Source of the DNA: Pomphorhynchus laevis
Taxonomy: Eukaryota; Acanthocephala; Palaeacanthocephala; Echinorhynchida; Pomphorhynchidae
Assembly: GCA_012934845.2 (NCBI GenBank)
Contig: WNNJ02003654.1
Span: 62,001-126,000 of the forward strand
Direction: 5' to 3'
Length of the DNA: 64,000 nt
The first letter of the stretch is position 1. Each line of letters starts with the position of its first letter. The position numbers and the translations under genes were made by a program. Under the pieces are notes generated by a model. That model saw nothing but the letters and a program-made list of their open reading frames with translations, was not told where the DNA came from and did no database searches. Below are positions 1 to 13,849 of this stretch, one piece after another.

Positions 1-3000
1 GTTACTTCAATGGTCTCTGAATTGATTTCAAAGTTCAAAATGCTAAAATACATGATAAAATGATTCTTACTCTGGACTGTGATTTATTTATAGCGTATAT
101 TGTGAAAAACAAATCGCTGATTGTTTAACTATAAAGTAAAACTAAGGAACATGTTGTGCTTCAAATGTGATTTTAACTTATGAAGTGTGAGTTAAACGTA
201 TTTTGTTCAACTCGCGGTATTATATGTTTTACTCGGTATTTGCGAATAACTCAGCTCAGCCGGGTTATTTGACTTTGAAGCGATTAACAAAGCGATTAAA
301 GTTAAGCTTTAATAAGCTTAACTTTAAGCTTTTTTGTTACATTTACAGAATTGCGATCAATGCTACAAAGCATTTATTAATGAATATATTTGTAAAACAA
401 GTCAGTATCGAAATGCTTTATATACCTGATATACTTTACTTCATTCTAAATCGTACTCAACAAATAAGCAATGGAAGCTTATTAAAATGTAAACTGTATA
501 AGGTGATTTATATTCTTTACTTCATTCTCTTCCAGAATTCCCCTTCACTTAATTCATGCTAAAAATTATGAACAGATTTAAATGAATGTGGAGTAATGAC
601 GCTCGCTTTTTTAAATTTTATTAAAGATATATTTTACCTTATGTATTTCACAAATAAATTCTGTTTAATTCCTCTTATTTCAGATGATATATTTTATTTG
701 CATCATATTCCTCAATCATGCACTTTCTTTGGATTTAAGCGAAAGATGTATAACGCGATTTGACTTTGTTACATTTACAGGATTGCGGTGAGTGTTTAGG
801 GATAGCGATCAATGCTACTAAGTCTTTATTTATGAATTTATTTGTAAAACAAGCAAGAATCGAAATACTTTACATACAGGATGTATTTCAGAAACAGTAA
901 AAAACATTTTATATTTAAACATTCTCGGGTAATTCTATTAAATTTCTAAATTATAATAACATTTCTCTAGATTTTATCGTAATTCTGATATAAATCAAGA
1001 TAAACAAAGAAAAATCAAGTTATATTTGAATAAGATAATTCGAAACGTATGTTTTAGTCAAGGTAATTGGAGAATACATCGAATTGTGAAGTCTTTCTCT
1101 ACAGAAATCAATTTTGGTATAAATATTTTTTTCCTAAAGATCGTTTTAGTCAATGTACTTGTTGTCCTTTAGCCCAAATAAAGGCCAGTAAAAATTGCAG
1201 GTCATGAAAGGTTTTAATATATTAACAACTTTCCTTATATAAAATCGTTTGAATCTTAACAGATGTAGACAAATGCATATGTACTTATCGATTAATTTAA
1301 AAACGACTTTTGATTCACATATCTATATTAATATGACACGATATTATTCGTTTGCTAACGTTATCTGTTAACACTAAATTATTTTAAATTTCTCTGTTTA
1401 TATCTATATGTTATGATTAAACAATTAAGCTTATTTAAACAGCTTACTAATTTTATAATATTTATTAATAATATAAATAATAATAATATAAATAATATAA
1501 TATAATATAAATAATATAATATTTATTTATAATATAAATTCACAAGATTCTAATTTTACTAATATGACGGCTTCCACAAGTTTACAATTTAAATTATATT
1601 TGTCCAATCAAGCAATTCATATGATCGTTCTGATTTTCTTAATAAAGTCAAATCGGTTTAGACATTTCAACGAATCTATAAACAATGATGGATGTTACAG
1701 CTATCTAAGCTCTAATAGACAAACATTTGTGGATCATACAATACCGGATATAAACAGAAAAGACAGCGAAATGTAGGTTTGCCTTTTCAAATATTTATAT
1801 ATTTAAACCTTAACAATAGTATCCTCTCTCATAATGCCATTGAGAATATATCATTTGTAAATTCCAGCAGATTTTGGAACCTAAATTACTTGTAAGTGAC
1901 TAATTTTAAACGAAATGTGTGATCTATGAATAATCCGTTTGTTTAATTTGTGAATTAATAAAAATCCTTTTATAAACTTTTTTTTATAAAATCATTTCTT
2001 GTATCTATAACAAAGACTTATAAAACAAACAGTAAGTAGTAATTTTATTTACAAAGTAAATAAAATTAGGCATGTCTTGTGTTTATAACAAAGACTTATT
2101 AAAAAACTCAGTAACTATTTCTTTTTTAAAAAGTAGTAAAATTACTTTTATCATTTAATTCCAATTATTGCGATTTTGAAATTACCCTCAATTTATATAA
2201 AATGAAACATTTTTATTCTTCGCTTATAAGATCAATTATACTTTTTAATTTGAATGAGCAAATTTTACTTGTTAGCTTTCAATTTTAGTGCGATTGACCA
2301 TAATCATTTGAGTGCATTTCAAATAAACGAGTATCTAATGTTCTCGACAGAGATTATGTTCGACAAAACATTAAATTTATATGTTTATCCTTTTTTCTTT
2401 CGCAGATTGGTCAACAATAACCAAATACGAATTGTTCTACTTGATTGCACATGGATCTCTTTATTGAAGGGCACAGATAATATTGCCGGTCATGTCAAGT
2501 TACTGTAACATTTTAAAATAATAAAACGTTCTTACATTTATTTTTGAAAAGTGATCTATCATGGAATTTCATATCGTCGATCGAATATTATAATTGCAAA
2601 TTTGATCACTTGTATGTTAAAAATGTATTTGAATATAATACGTAAACGTTTTGTTGTGCTTTAGGAAACTACATCACAATTTGTTTATTAATGATGATAT
2701 TCTAAATATTGAGGATTTCCACGTAGAAAGATTGTAAGTTTATTAAAAGTGTAGCATTTCGAAATATAATTTCATTGCAATCTATAAAAGTTTTAAAAAA
2801 CTAATGTTAAAATTTACGATGATGATCATAATTCCTATCAAAACATTTTTATAAGAATTCAATGGTTTGTGACATGTGTGATTTCCAAATTCATTAGCAT
2901 TATGGTTCATTCATCATGAACGCGTTTCACAACGCCAAAATCCGGCTGACCGAATTGAGCGCTCACGACGCATTCGTGATTTTGCGTAGCTCACTCAGTT

Positions 3001-4640
3001 TGCCAAAGATTGGTTTCCTATAACGTATAACTATTATATTAACTATAACGTTTTGACTATAACGTATTAACGTACTGAAATATATTTAAAACAAATGCAC
3101 TTCAAATATTTAGATTATTTATTATTTAGAATAATGTAGATAGGAAAATAGTTTTATTTTGCGTGATTTTACCGACCTGTAATTGGCGTTAGTAATAATA
3201 TTTAATTTGTGCGATATATTAAAATAGAGTAATGTTTTGAAGTAACGACTTGATAAGCTTGCATCAGCTGTAGAAGTAGTTCTTTCATAGACTAGCTCAG
3301 ATCTCAGATTTATTATTTAAAATTTTTGGAAAATAGTTTTATTCTGCGTAAATTTACTACCACCTATAATGTATAGACGTTAATAATAATATCTAATTAG
3401 CGCGATATATTGAAATACAATATTGTTTTGAAGTAACAACTTGACAAACTTGAATTATTGTATTTTTATACTGAGTGACGTAAGATGTATTCTAATAATT
3501 TCCTTATGAATAAATAATGATTTGTTATTGTGCTGGAATGTTATAAGTTCACGTAGCAAGCATGACAATTTTCACTATGAGAACACTATTATTAGCGTTT
3601 TTGATTAAAAAATAGAGGACGTTTTCGAGAAACACATTGCATTCTAGAATTAACAAAATCAAACCTATTTAAGACAAATATTTATTAGTAATAATAGTTA
3701 CATTATTAAGCTGCCCAATTATTAAAGTTAATGAAACCTTACAGAAAAATGTACGTGATAGATATAATACGGATTTGGTATTTTAACATATATTTAAACA
3801 ATTAAAAATAATAAAAATATTACATTACTATTATATGAGATATCTAACAGCTTGCAATTATATTTAATAATTATATTTAAATACAAAATTTATTCACAAA
3901 TTTAAATTTCAAACTGATTCAGTAAAAATGTTATTAATTTCTTGCTGATCTGCTTTTGCTAATAAATTAATTTTTGTTAAATAAATTTAATTATTTGCTA
4001 ATACTTTTGCGTTTTTTGTTATTCTCGAAATTTTTAAATATACCACGTTTTTGTTTGTCTAGGGACCTGTCATTCAACTATATATCGAAATTGAATTTCA
4101 AAACACCTAATATGGTCATTCGTCACTTGTAAGCATGGAGTGATAAATATTTCAAATCGTTTTCCTCGTAATTCTTTTAAATTATTAAAATTTAGTATTA
4201 AAAATGCTACGTTTCTAGTATGTTCAGGTATTGAGCTGAAGTAAACTCAAAGTTCCTATACAATGTTTGCGAATCTCAAATTATATCTACTAAAATAATT
4301 ATAAATTCATATGTTTACTAATACTGTAGATCAGAATATATTCTAGTATTTTAATTCCCAATTTATCCACTCATGTATATCGACGATAATTAGTTTCTAT
4401 TAATTTAAAGGTTATTAATATTTTATTCAATTGGATTTCAAGCATAGCATCTCAGGATGAGAACTTAAACAACAAATAAAGCATATTGCGTATATTTAGT
4501 GAATTAATCCTACTTTTCAATTTTATCCTACTTGTACTTTTTTCCCTTTTCAGCTATAGAGCAAATTAGAAACTCCAATTTGTAAGCATACAATACTTTC
4601 GGGCACAAAACGCCAAAAGCAACGATGCATTTAATAAAAC
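1..4640 (+). repeat. Segmental duplication, copy 1 (partner 58371-64000)
   Basis: The first about 125 bases match 58371-58510 almost base for base, and similarity continues in the same orientation through the first six exons of the LRR gene to about 4.6 kb. Copy 2 has an extra 90-odd bases near 58511-58605. Copy 1 has an extra internal duplication (3090-3460) and a GC-richer stretch at 2905-3010 with no counterpart. Exon sequences are better kept than introns. The copy very probably extends left of the window, because 58201-58370 would be its upstream flank. Confidence 0.93.
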
Positions 4641-7600
4641 AGAATTTTAAATAAACATTGATGTGATATAAAATCACAGAATAATGCATACTTGAATTTA
4701 GTAGAAAACACTCATGTTCACAAAGAAAAGTGAACCATTTTTTAGTAAAACGTTATTAATCAAATCGCAATTTTGAATTCACTATTTTAGAATTGGTTCA
4801 ATTAACAGTAAGATTACTAACAACGAACTTTACAACTTGTGTGTTCTTCACAAATTTCAACTTTAAAAATCGTATTTAAATATAATGAATAATATCAGGT
4901 GTATTTGAAGTTAACTATTTTTATTTTTTTGTCAAATCAAAAAAATCTACTAAATAATCTACTTGGAATAAAATATATTTATTTTTATTACATATTTTAG
5001 AAATTTTGGAAATTTATAATTTTAACAGTAAAATAATAATATAATAATTTGTACAAAACATTTAAACAAAATTTATCGATCAAATAATTAGATCAAAATT
5101 AAAGTCATATATTTATGTTTTTAAATTATTTTCGTAAATCTCACATTTATAGTTTTGTTATTTTATATTCGATTTTACTAATTAAAGATAATATTTACGA
5201 ACGATGTCGTCGAATAAAATTGGAATTTTACGTCATAATATTCACAACCCTTTTTAATATTTACAAATCAAATTGTTCTAAAAAATATATTTATTTAAAC
5301 ATAAATATTTATAAAAAATTTGAATAAAATATATTTATTTTTATTATATATTTTAGAAATTTTAGAAATTAATAATTTTAACAGCAAATTAATAATATAG
5401 CAATTTTCACTTTACAGTAAAACAAATATTATCGTTCGAATAATTCGATCAAAACTAATGTCATATATTTCTGTTTTTAAATCATTATCGTAAATCTAAC
5501 ATTATTATATTAATGTGATCTCACATTAATATATTAAATATCTCACAGTTATGGCTCCTGGACCACAGTTACAAGCGATTTTTCGCACTATCAATATATT
5601 AAATATCTCACAGTATATCTCAGTATATATCACATTAATTATATCAAATACGTAGATTCAGTTAGCTGATTTGATTTATAGTTTTGGTATTTTATATTCG
5701 GTTTTACAAATTAAAGATAATATTTAGAACGATGTCGTCAAATAAAATTGATACAGTTAGAGGCGAAATCGCAACCACTCTGATATTTCTTGAATCAATG
5801 TAATTAATAATTTATTTTTACTATTCATGAAATTACAAATTTTAGTGATTTGAGTCAAAATAAAATCGCTTATATCGAGAGATCAGTTTTCGCAGAAGCC
5901 GGACATTTGCGTGAAATGTGGGTCTACTGTAAATTGTAATTGAAGATAGAATTGTTTTGAATAGAATTCTGTCAAACAATAATATATACCATCTAGCTCG
6001 TTATAGCTTCTCACCAATGAATTCGCTAAAAGTTATGTAAGTATTTAAATAGTTTGCTAGGGTATAATCATTTAATAAAATGCAAAATCGCATATTGCTA
6101 CTTTGTAGTTTAATACAAGATAAAAAATATGATTATTTGAAAAGCTAGAAAAATAGATATGATAATACACTTATAATACACTGTTTACTAGAAGTAAACA
6201 TCACTTTGTAATTGCAAAAATGATTAGTAAATGTATTCTACTAAAATATATAAGAGCACAGTAGTTAATTGCTACTAATTTCGCAAGAAGAGTAATATCG
6301 AATAAATTATTTTCATTTTATATTATTCTACTTCAATATATTGTAGTGATCTGTCGAATAATCTTCTTCGAAACGTGTCTCAAGGTTTCTACAAACTTGA
6401 CTGCATCGAATCAATGTAATAGTTATAGATAATATTGCTTATAGTTTAACAGCTGAACACAGTAATTTGCTAGGTAATCCTTTTACATCTCACGCTTTTT
6501 ATCCCAAACCTTTAGCGCAATTAAAAGAATTGTAATTTTCATATATTTTAAATAATTTCGTAAACAACATGTTCACTTTAGATATTTGGAAAATCTCGAC
6601 CGATCATTAGAATATCTTAATTATGGGCAACTCGATCAATTACAGATATTGTATGTATTTAAATTAGTATTGAGGACAAGGTAATAATCTATTTATAGTC
6701 ATTTAATACACTTCATAGAGGCAATGCATTGTAGCTTAATGACACCATATTTTTCTTTAATTATAGAGTAGTATTGCTTGTTTATATTGAGGGCTAAAGC
6801 CAAATCAGTTTCTATAAAAAGTTACATCATTATTTAATTTAAGTTCCTTCAAAGTAAAGCAAAATTTGTTTTTTTTTTAATTTTTTTACATCATATCGTT
6901 TATTATCCACTATCTTTGAATTATTAAAAGACTATCATTCGTTTTGTTAATACAAAACTCCACTCAAGTATTAAGTTCCTTAAAAGTGAAACAGTATTTG
7001 CTCTACTACACCCGATGACAAAATAAACTTTTCAATTCAAACATTGAAATATGCAAATCGGACGGTCGACGTCCTGATGGAGTCACCATTTTCCCTTGGC
7101 GCAAAGGAAAATGTTTGATGTGGGACGACACCTGCGTGGACACCCTCGCAGCCAGCAATGTTAGGAATGCAGCCAGAGGAGCGAGCGAAACAGTTTTATA
7201 TGCCGAAGAGCGCAAGCGGCTGAAATATGCCAACTTGACCATGTCTCACATATTTTGCCCTTTTGGAATGGAGACATATGGATCACTGGGCTCTTCCGCT
7301 TTAACTCTTATTAAGGAGATTGGTAAAAGATTGAAGCACGTTACCGGGGATTCACGTGCTTCTTCATACCTCCTCCAAAACGTTAGCATCACCATCCATC
7401 GTGGAAATGCCGTCAGCATTATAGCGACGGCTCCAAAGGGCAAGAACATGGTAGGCTGGTGGTAGCAGCCAGCTTTCCTAAAAGAATGACATTTATCTAC
7501 GAAGAAGACAAACATTCTCCTGTATTTATATATATTTTTTAATATTATTCAAGCATTTGTATACAATTCTCATTGATGGAATAAATGCATACAATTTTCG

Positions 7601-9855
7601 TAGATAAAGTAATTTTAAGTTTTCAAAAAATATAAAATATTAAATAACTAATATTTCAAATTTTCCTATTTTTACATCTTTTTTATTATCCTGAGATTCA
7701 TTTCGTTTCAATGTTATATTATAGTAATTATATAGATATTATAATTATATAAGATGCGACGTAAAATGTACAATATAATTTGTTCTCTGCAATTCATTAT
7801 TTTTAATTTGCCTCTGTTGTTTAGATATATAAGGAATGCCAGCTATTTGTCGGATTCCAAAGAGTTGACTCACTTAAACTCGACTTTGTTGGAACTGTAA
7901 GATAAGATCCTTGTGACTTCATGTGGCACAATATATTTTTGCAGGACAGTAATTCAGCCTGATAACAGTGGGAAACTTTTTGCAATAATAGTGACAACTC
8001 GATGGATCAAATTAAAGAAATTGTAAATCTAAATGGCTACTATATGAATCATTTATACTTGCCGTTTTAGACATTTGCAAAATTTTGAGTTGTATTCTTT
8101 GAATTGCTCATTGGCTGATCAGGTGCCTGAACTACGAGTGTTGTAAGCAGTTAGCAAAATACTTAATAAGATATAATTTATATTGTAATGTTGATGCTTA
8201 GGTCCCTAATAGAAAGTGATATTCATTTTATCAAAACTTCTCTGGACATTATACCATCAACTCTGGAAATCTTGTAACTTTTAGATTGTCTTTTTTGAAT
8301 TTGCTATAGGCTGTTTTAGAAATCTTTCTGGAAATCCACTGAAATATCTTGATCTTACCAATATTCGCAATTTATATAATCTACGAATAATGTAAATTGA
8401 TTAAATTTAGTTTGCTATTTAAATGCTTTGCATCTGATTATAACTCGTTTTCGACTTTAGCGATATTTCTGATGTCATCAGTTTTGACAGTGGAACGACT
8501 GAATATCTAAAGTAGCCAACCGTTTTAGCAAGAAAGAATTTTACATACATTTGAATATTTAGCATCAGTAATACTTCTATTCCTTCTGTGCTGATAAAGA
8601 ACCTTACGAATCTTGTAGTTCTGTAAGTAATTCCTTAGCTGGATATATACTGTACAGGTTTTGTTATTTTATAATAGTTTCGTTTCATAAAGCGATCTTA
8701 ATTTGAATTACTTTAGTATACAATTTTAGTTACGATTTTCGGATGTTCCTTTTATTTTTTACTTGTTTTGTGTGAACTGGACAACTTGTTAAGAATTTAA
8801 TTTTATCTGTTTTAAATGAATATTAAATAATTTATAAAATTTTAATGCTTATATAATCATTATGTTATTTTATTTCGCAAACTTTTAATTTCAATGTTTA
8901 ATTTTTAGGTGCTTGAACAGTAAAGGTATGAGAATCGATAGTTTACAATTCAATGCCAAATTGAAAAGTTCCTTTTTGATGTAAGTTGCTATATTATTTT
9001 TATATAACAATAATGTCCTTGTATCTACTTCATCTCGTCAATTTAACAAAAATATCTTTAAATGCTTAAATAATGTTTATTCATCAAAATGCTTTCTGCG
9101 ATGTGCAGCGAGATCAGCTTTTTTCTACTGCACGACTTATATTTTTATTATTATTTGCATAACTGTTTTTTTCAAATGGTTCCTTATGCTTTCAATTTTA
9201 TAGCATTATATTTATTATATTCTTGATAATATCACATTTTGTTGAATCGTCCGTCCCCGAAAGAACCTTTTGGGCTTATTATAACTCAACTTACCTGAAA
9301 ATAATGTAGATTTTAATTTTTCGGCATAAAATGAAATTGAACTTAAACAGCGCCGAAACGATGTAGGCTATTATGACGTGTTAATAAACTAATTTTTATT
9401 TTCTGTCACATACAGCAGTATGGTAAGCCTTACTATTGCATTACCGAAATATCTTATTTTTCATATTTTATATTTTTTCTTTATTAATAAGATTAATTTA
9501 AACATTGAAAAGTAAATAAATTTTTAAAATACGAAATCTCTCATTAGCAACAACATATTTAAAAATTAATATTTGTTTTGTCTTTGTGCCAGAAACATTT
9601 TTACAAGACATGAATCGAATATTGTTCTAAAACTTTAACATTTTAACTTTTTGATTTGATATAATTAACTCCGTGTGATTTCAATTTTTGTGAATTCCCG
9701 TTATCGAAAAAGCAATTTCCTATACTTTTATTTCTATACGGTTATTCGCTATCGAAATATTTTTTCTAAAATATGAATATTTTTTAATCTTTTAGAAATC
9801 CATACAATGCAGATTGTCCTGCCGATATTCTCCAAATTAAGCAATTCAGTAGCGC
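1564..9855 (+). CDS. Leucine-rich-repeat protein, gene A (20 exons)
   Basis: Exons I can place: 1564-1772, 1868-1891, 2289-2357, 2406-2504, 2665-2733, 4063-4128, 5846-5917, 5965-6036, 6347-6415, 6463-6531, 6582-6650, 7825-7896, 7945-8022, 8071-8142, 8202-8273, 8320-8391, 8461-8511, 8563-8622, 8909-8980, 9796-9855. Joined, they stay open for about 498 codons. Every junction splits a codon after its second base (phase 2). Exon 1 starts at an ATG and has a hydrophobic run (IHMIVLIFLI), read as signal peptide or anchor. Exons from 2289 on each encode one LRR of 22-26 residues, for example DLSFNYI, DLSQNKI, DLSNNLL, LSNNNIYHL and NLSGNPLKYL. The last placed exon has NPYNADCPADI, like the start of an LRR C-terminal cap. 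Introns cluster at 46-60 bp, with long ones at 2734-4062, 4129-5845 and 6651-7824 (the last holds a LINE fragment). The donor after 2357 (GTTCGA) is weak, but it gives a 48 bp intron and keeps the frame. The family is unrecognised; probably secreted or membrane-anchored and used in binding. The 3' end is uncertain. Confidence 0.8.
3090..3460 (+). repeat. Internal tandem duplication in a long LRR intron
   Basis: About 150 bases (3090-3260) recur diverged at 3310-3450. Shared blocks are the TTTATTATTTA...GGAAAATAGTTTTATT run, the GCGATATATT block and the TTTTGAAGTAAC...CTTGA block. The duplicated locus has only one such unit (61505-61690), so the duplication happened in copy 1 or was lost from copy 2. 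Confidence 0.7.
5627..5676 (+). repeat. Rep-A right-end fragment
   Basis: The stretch AAATACGTAGATTCAGTTAG followed by CTGATTTGATT matches the right ends of the Rep-A copies at 19205-19242, 23776-23810, 26936-26961 and 36922-36948. Only this tip is present, inside a long LRR intron. Confidence 0.6.
7010..7480 (+). mobile_element. Non-LTR retroelement fragment, C-terminal domain
   Basis: GC-richer than its surroundings. The frame at 7115-7465 reads WDDTCVDTLA, then an RLKYA stretch, PFGMETYGSLG and finally QNVSITIHRGNAVSII. I recognise this as the conserved C-terminal domain seen after the reverse transcriptase in a widespread animal retroelement family, whose general form is WDATCVDTLA...VETLG.WG...Q.ISIAIQRGNAASIL. 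No reverse transcriptase remains, so it is a 5'-truncated piece. It lies between LRR exons 6582-6650 and 7825-7896, within an intron, in the sense orientation. The domain type is the same as in the mosaic insertion at 53689-53919. Confidence 0.7.
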
Positions 9856-10262
9856 GTAAATATTAATATTTGAACTATTTTCAAAAATAATGCTTTACCA
9901 AACCAAGTTAACATCTGTGATAAATTGAAATATCAAATCCCAAAATCAATCGTGGAAACTAATCTCAGTGTTAGCGCCCAGATCAAATTCCTCTTCAAAT
10001 ATTTTATAGGTTTTTCTTTAACTCAAAAATATAAAAGAAATATAATGATTTCCAGCCAAATGCAGTATCATTTAAACTATGTTTTAGTTCAACCTGAAAT
10101 CCATTTTTTCAATTTCTGCAATGAAATTGTAACAATTCGATATCACACAGACTACGACAGTTTTCTATTATTCTCCAAATTAAGATTTTATTATTCTCCA
10201 AATTAAGCAATTCAGTAGAGCGTAAATATTAATATTTAAAATATATTCAAAAATACTGTTTT
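9826..10262 (+). repeat. Local direct repeat downstream of gene A
   Basis: The end of the LRR-cap exon with its flank (CTCCAAATTAAGCAATTCAG at about 9829, then TAG(C/A)GCGTAAATATTAATATT) recurs at 10196-10262. The second copy is not preceded by a credible LRR exon, so it looks like a small local duplication. Confidence 0.75.
9969..10206 (+). CDS. Possible 3'-terminal exon of gene A
   Basis: After the cap exon (ends 9855, donor GTAAAT) an acceptor ATCTCAG ends at 9968. The frame from 9969 is in phase with the LRR frame and open to TAA at 10204-10206, adding about 79 residues. The translation begins VSAQIKFLFKYFIGF and has no clear domain. The intron would be 113 bp. Against it, composition looks like ordinary AT-rich sequence, and gene B ends in a much shorter, Cys-containing exon. 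Treat as a guess about where gene A stops. Confidence 0.25.
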
Positions 10263-11051
10263 CTTATGTTATTAAGTCAAAATATTTGATATATTGAAAT
10301 ATCAAATTCACCAAATAGTATGATGATATAAATATGATTTTTTTCAAATAGTATATTGTTATATAAATATTTGTTTAATTTTAAAATACTGATTTGAATA
10401 TACTGATTAAAATACTGATTTTAAAAGTTAAAAACTTTTGTGTGTACGTCATGTTTATTGACAAAGTTGAACATGAGTTTTGAAAATATATAAACATGAG
10501 TTTTGAAAATATATAAACATGAGTATTGATGAACTAATGTTTACTGAAATGAAAAATACGTTTGTGAATAAATTTTTAACAATTTTTAATGAATTTTTTA
10601 TGAATTTTGAAAATAATCTCAAGGTAAAATGTCGTTAAGTTCTGATACTATTCTGTTTATGAGCATATACTATTGGTTCAATATAGCTTATTAGTGTTGG
10701 CGGCAGCGCTATTAAGTTGCAATATTTACAAATAATCAGCTTGACTGCTTGAAAGTTTTTCTATTAATTGAAAACTAATTTAGATTTGTAAAAATTTCCA
10801 TGATTATACAAATACATTTACGGATGTATTATTTCAAGCCATATTATTTAATTGACAATTTTAATTAAATTTTGGCATTAGATAATCATTTTAATCACTA
10901 AATTTCAGCATAAACCCTTGACACCGATCAGTGCCAGCTAATGTGAATTTCCCGATTTATTAATGAAAAGCTAAAATCATTGATTTTTAATCAACTGATC
11001 TTAGAAGTAATGTGTAATGTCGATATCCCAGCCCGTCGTTAATGTTACTAT

Positions 11052-11260
11052 GATAAAGAATTATTGGAGCTGGATCAAAGAAATAAGTAAAATTTTATTT
11101 GAAATTTCGCTAACCTCTGTTAGCATCTTCAGAAAATTACAATCTTTAGAAAATTAGCAATAAATTAGATTATAATTTTTTGAAGATTCTAACAGAGGTT
11201 AGCGAAATATCAAATAAAATTTTACTTCTTTCTTTGATCCAGCTCCAATAATTCTTTATC
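11052..11260. mobile_element. Short foldback element (inverted repeat)
   Basis: The arm 11052-11130 (begins GATAAAGAATTATTGGAGCT) is the near-perfect reverse complement of 11190-11260 (ends AGCTCCAATAATTCTTTATC). Arms are about 70-78 bases around a 55-60 base AT-rich centre. It has no coding capacity and looks like a MITE or foldback. I see no clear target duplication. Confidence 0.85.
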
Positions 11261-11789
11261 AATAATGGATCATAATCAATTATTTAAAAAGCTACTGGGA
11301 AACTTAAACTACTTTGACGGATACTGCTTTATACACGAATTGCGTTCATTTATGCAACGCCCCACCATATCGAAGAAAATTGTGGCTGACGGGATAGCTG
11401 CTTACCAATGAAAGGCATTTCTGCAAGTGTCAATACACTTTATAGTTATTTTGCTTAATCGCATTTGCTGGATAGAGGAGCTACTTAAATAAATACGAGA
11501 TATCTGAAACAAATCCTATCAGATACTAAGTCTGCGTATTTTATATTATATATAAATAAAAATAAAGATAAATAATAAATAATTATACAAGATTTTATGC
11601 AATTTATATTTATCTCAAGTTCAAATTTAAAATTTACATTTAAATAAAAATTAATTTTTATAAATTGACTAATAAATAGCAGACGATTTATAAGAATGAG
11701 GATTAGAGCAACATATCAGCTGGATATACAGAGGATATTGTTACGCAAAAATTTATAAGATTTTGGAAGTTGGAAATTATCAAAAATTA

Positions 11790-13410
11790 TAATATTTATT
11801 GATAGTAAAACCCAATAAAGATGACAAGGTGTAAAAATAAAACATCATCCAACAATATACAAACTACTCCAAGATTTACGGGCTGCTATAGCTAGCTTAA
11901 CTCTTGAATTAAGACATTAGATACTTAATATTACGAAGCGGTATTGATACACATTGTTATGTATGTATAATATGTATTGCAAACAATATTACAACTAATT
12001 TAATTTATGGAATATATATTTTGTAAGCGCATATATAGCATATATGTAAATATTAAGTTACTTAAAACTTATTTAAATATCACGTTTTATTCAAAACGTA
12101 ATATTTTCTATCTATAACCGCATATATAGCAAATATTCATCAAGCTCATATATTCATTAAGCTCAGATATTCATTAAATATATTCATTTGACTGCACAAA
12201 CTGATTTCTGCATTTGGCATGATGTAATGATTAAGTATTTTGCCAAATAGTTAATCAGTACACAGTATGTAGCATTATCTTTAATGAATTAAATAATTAA
12301 TTATTAATAATTGATAATTTTTAATAAATAATTAATAATTAATTAAAAATTATTAGTAATTTTAATAATTCATTATTATTAAAATTAATTATCTTTAATT
12401 TCTCAAAACGTTTCCACTCTCAAAGTTTTTTACAAAATATAAATGTAATTAATAAAATATTAATATAATGTAGCATTATCTTTAACATATTTTTGCAATA
12501 AGAAAAAACATTAAGAAACAAATTTTCCAAACGTCGAGATTAAGGCAATTTTGTCTTAATTTTGGCTTGTAAAAGGAATACAAGTTCTTTTGCAAAATAT
12601 AAAATAATATGAAATATTAATGATAATATTATTATTTTAATTAATATTAATATTAATTAAAACATTAAATATGGCAAGGTGTGACAATAAAGTACCATCC
12701 AACATTTCCCAACTACTCCAAGATTTACACACTGCTATCATACATCTTGAGTTTGTATAATGAAATATCTAATCATGAAATATGTTATCGATACTTAAAA
12801 AAGCTTTTTCTTGATGATATCACATTTTGTAAAATCGTCCGTGCCCGAAAGAAACATGCTTCCTTAACTGAAACTAATTCGATATTAATTCATTAGTGTT
12901 ATATAATCTGCATTGCATAGGGCTATACAACTGTTTAAATTCATTGAACATTTATTTAGAAGTAAAAATATATACTCATTAACAGATAATATTCATTTAT
13001 TCTCTGTATATACTGATAACCGCATTTGTCACAGTGCAATCCTTAATTATTTTGCCAAATACTTATTTTCGAATTATTTGCAAAGAATAAAGAAACAAAT
13101 TTTCCAAACGACCAGATTAATGCAATCAGTCTTAATTTTAACTTGTCGAAATTTATTGCAAAATATAAAATAATATGAAATATTAAACGATAAAAAGTTT
13201 ATATTTTATAGACAGTATTATTTTAAAATAATAATGTCCATAAAACAAATTTTTTTATAAAGTTTATATACTTTTTTATTTTTAGTATTAGGATCAGATA
13301 TTCATTGAACATATTCATTTTTCTGCACAAACTGATTTCCGCATTTGGCATAATGACATTATTAAGTATTTTGTCAAATAGTTAATCAGTACACCATACA
13401 CTAGAGGAAA
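11790..13410 (+). repeat. Cluster of diverged local repeats
   Basis: Several blocks occur two or three times. The ACTACTCCAAGATTTAC block is at 11865 and 12710. A GATATTCATT...CTGCACAAACTGATTTC block is at 12170-12265 and 13295-13395. An AAATTTTCC(A/G)AACG block ending CTTGTCGAA is at 12520, 13100 and 14615. A TATCACATTTTGT...CGTCCGT block is at 12820, with a relative at 9230. No reading frame convinces me. These are remnants of an unidentified element, repeatedly duplicated between gene A and gene B exons. Confidence 0.6.
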
Positions 13411-13849
13411 CACAATATTGTATTCTAGCACTAACACAATATTGTTTTCTCTATATGCAGTGACTAATTCCACTTTATTTTGCAGTTATTAAAAATTATT
13501 AATACAGTATTGTATAAATAGTCTAAATTTCTATTTTTCGAAAAACGGATAATGAAATTCTTATTGTACTTTTCTGGCGTTCTGTATTTGTCATTATAAA
13601 CTTTGCATGCGGGTAGACGTATTTTATTAGTGATGATGGTTACTGATATTGCCATCTAAAATCATTTTCATAGTCTTTATGTAATTCTCAAATAAATGTA
13701 GAGTGAACTACAACATATTTTATTGAACTAAAAAATTAAATTATAAAAGAAATTTAAATTTTTAAGTTTTCCAATTTTAGAATTTGAACATTTAAAAAAT
13801 GTAGAGTGAACTAAAAAATTTCATTTTTGATTGTTTTTCAATCTTTTAG

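Noticed and set aside
203-562. 119-residue open frame near the left edge
   Set aside because: Not preserved in the duplicated copy at 58.6-59.0 kb, where the sequence changes by gaps that break the frame; it lies upstream of exon 1.
4554-4581. Short exon ending in a GTAAG donor after CAGCTATAG
   Set aside because: It contains a stop in the needed phase, and the duplicated copy lacks the acceptor.
12681-13173. Two open frames of 71 and 86 residues
   Set aside because: They lie in a diverged repeat cluster and their sister copies are not open.
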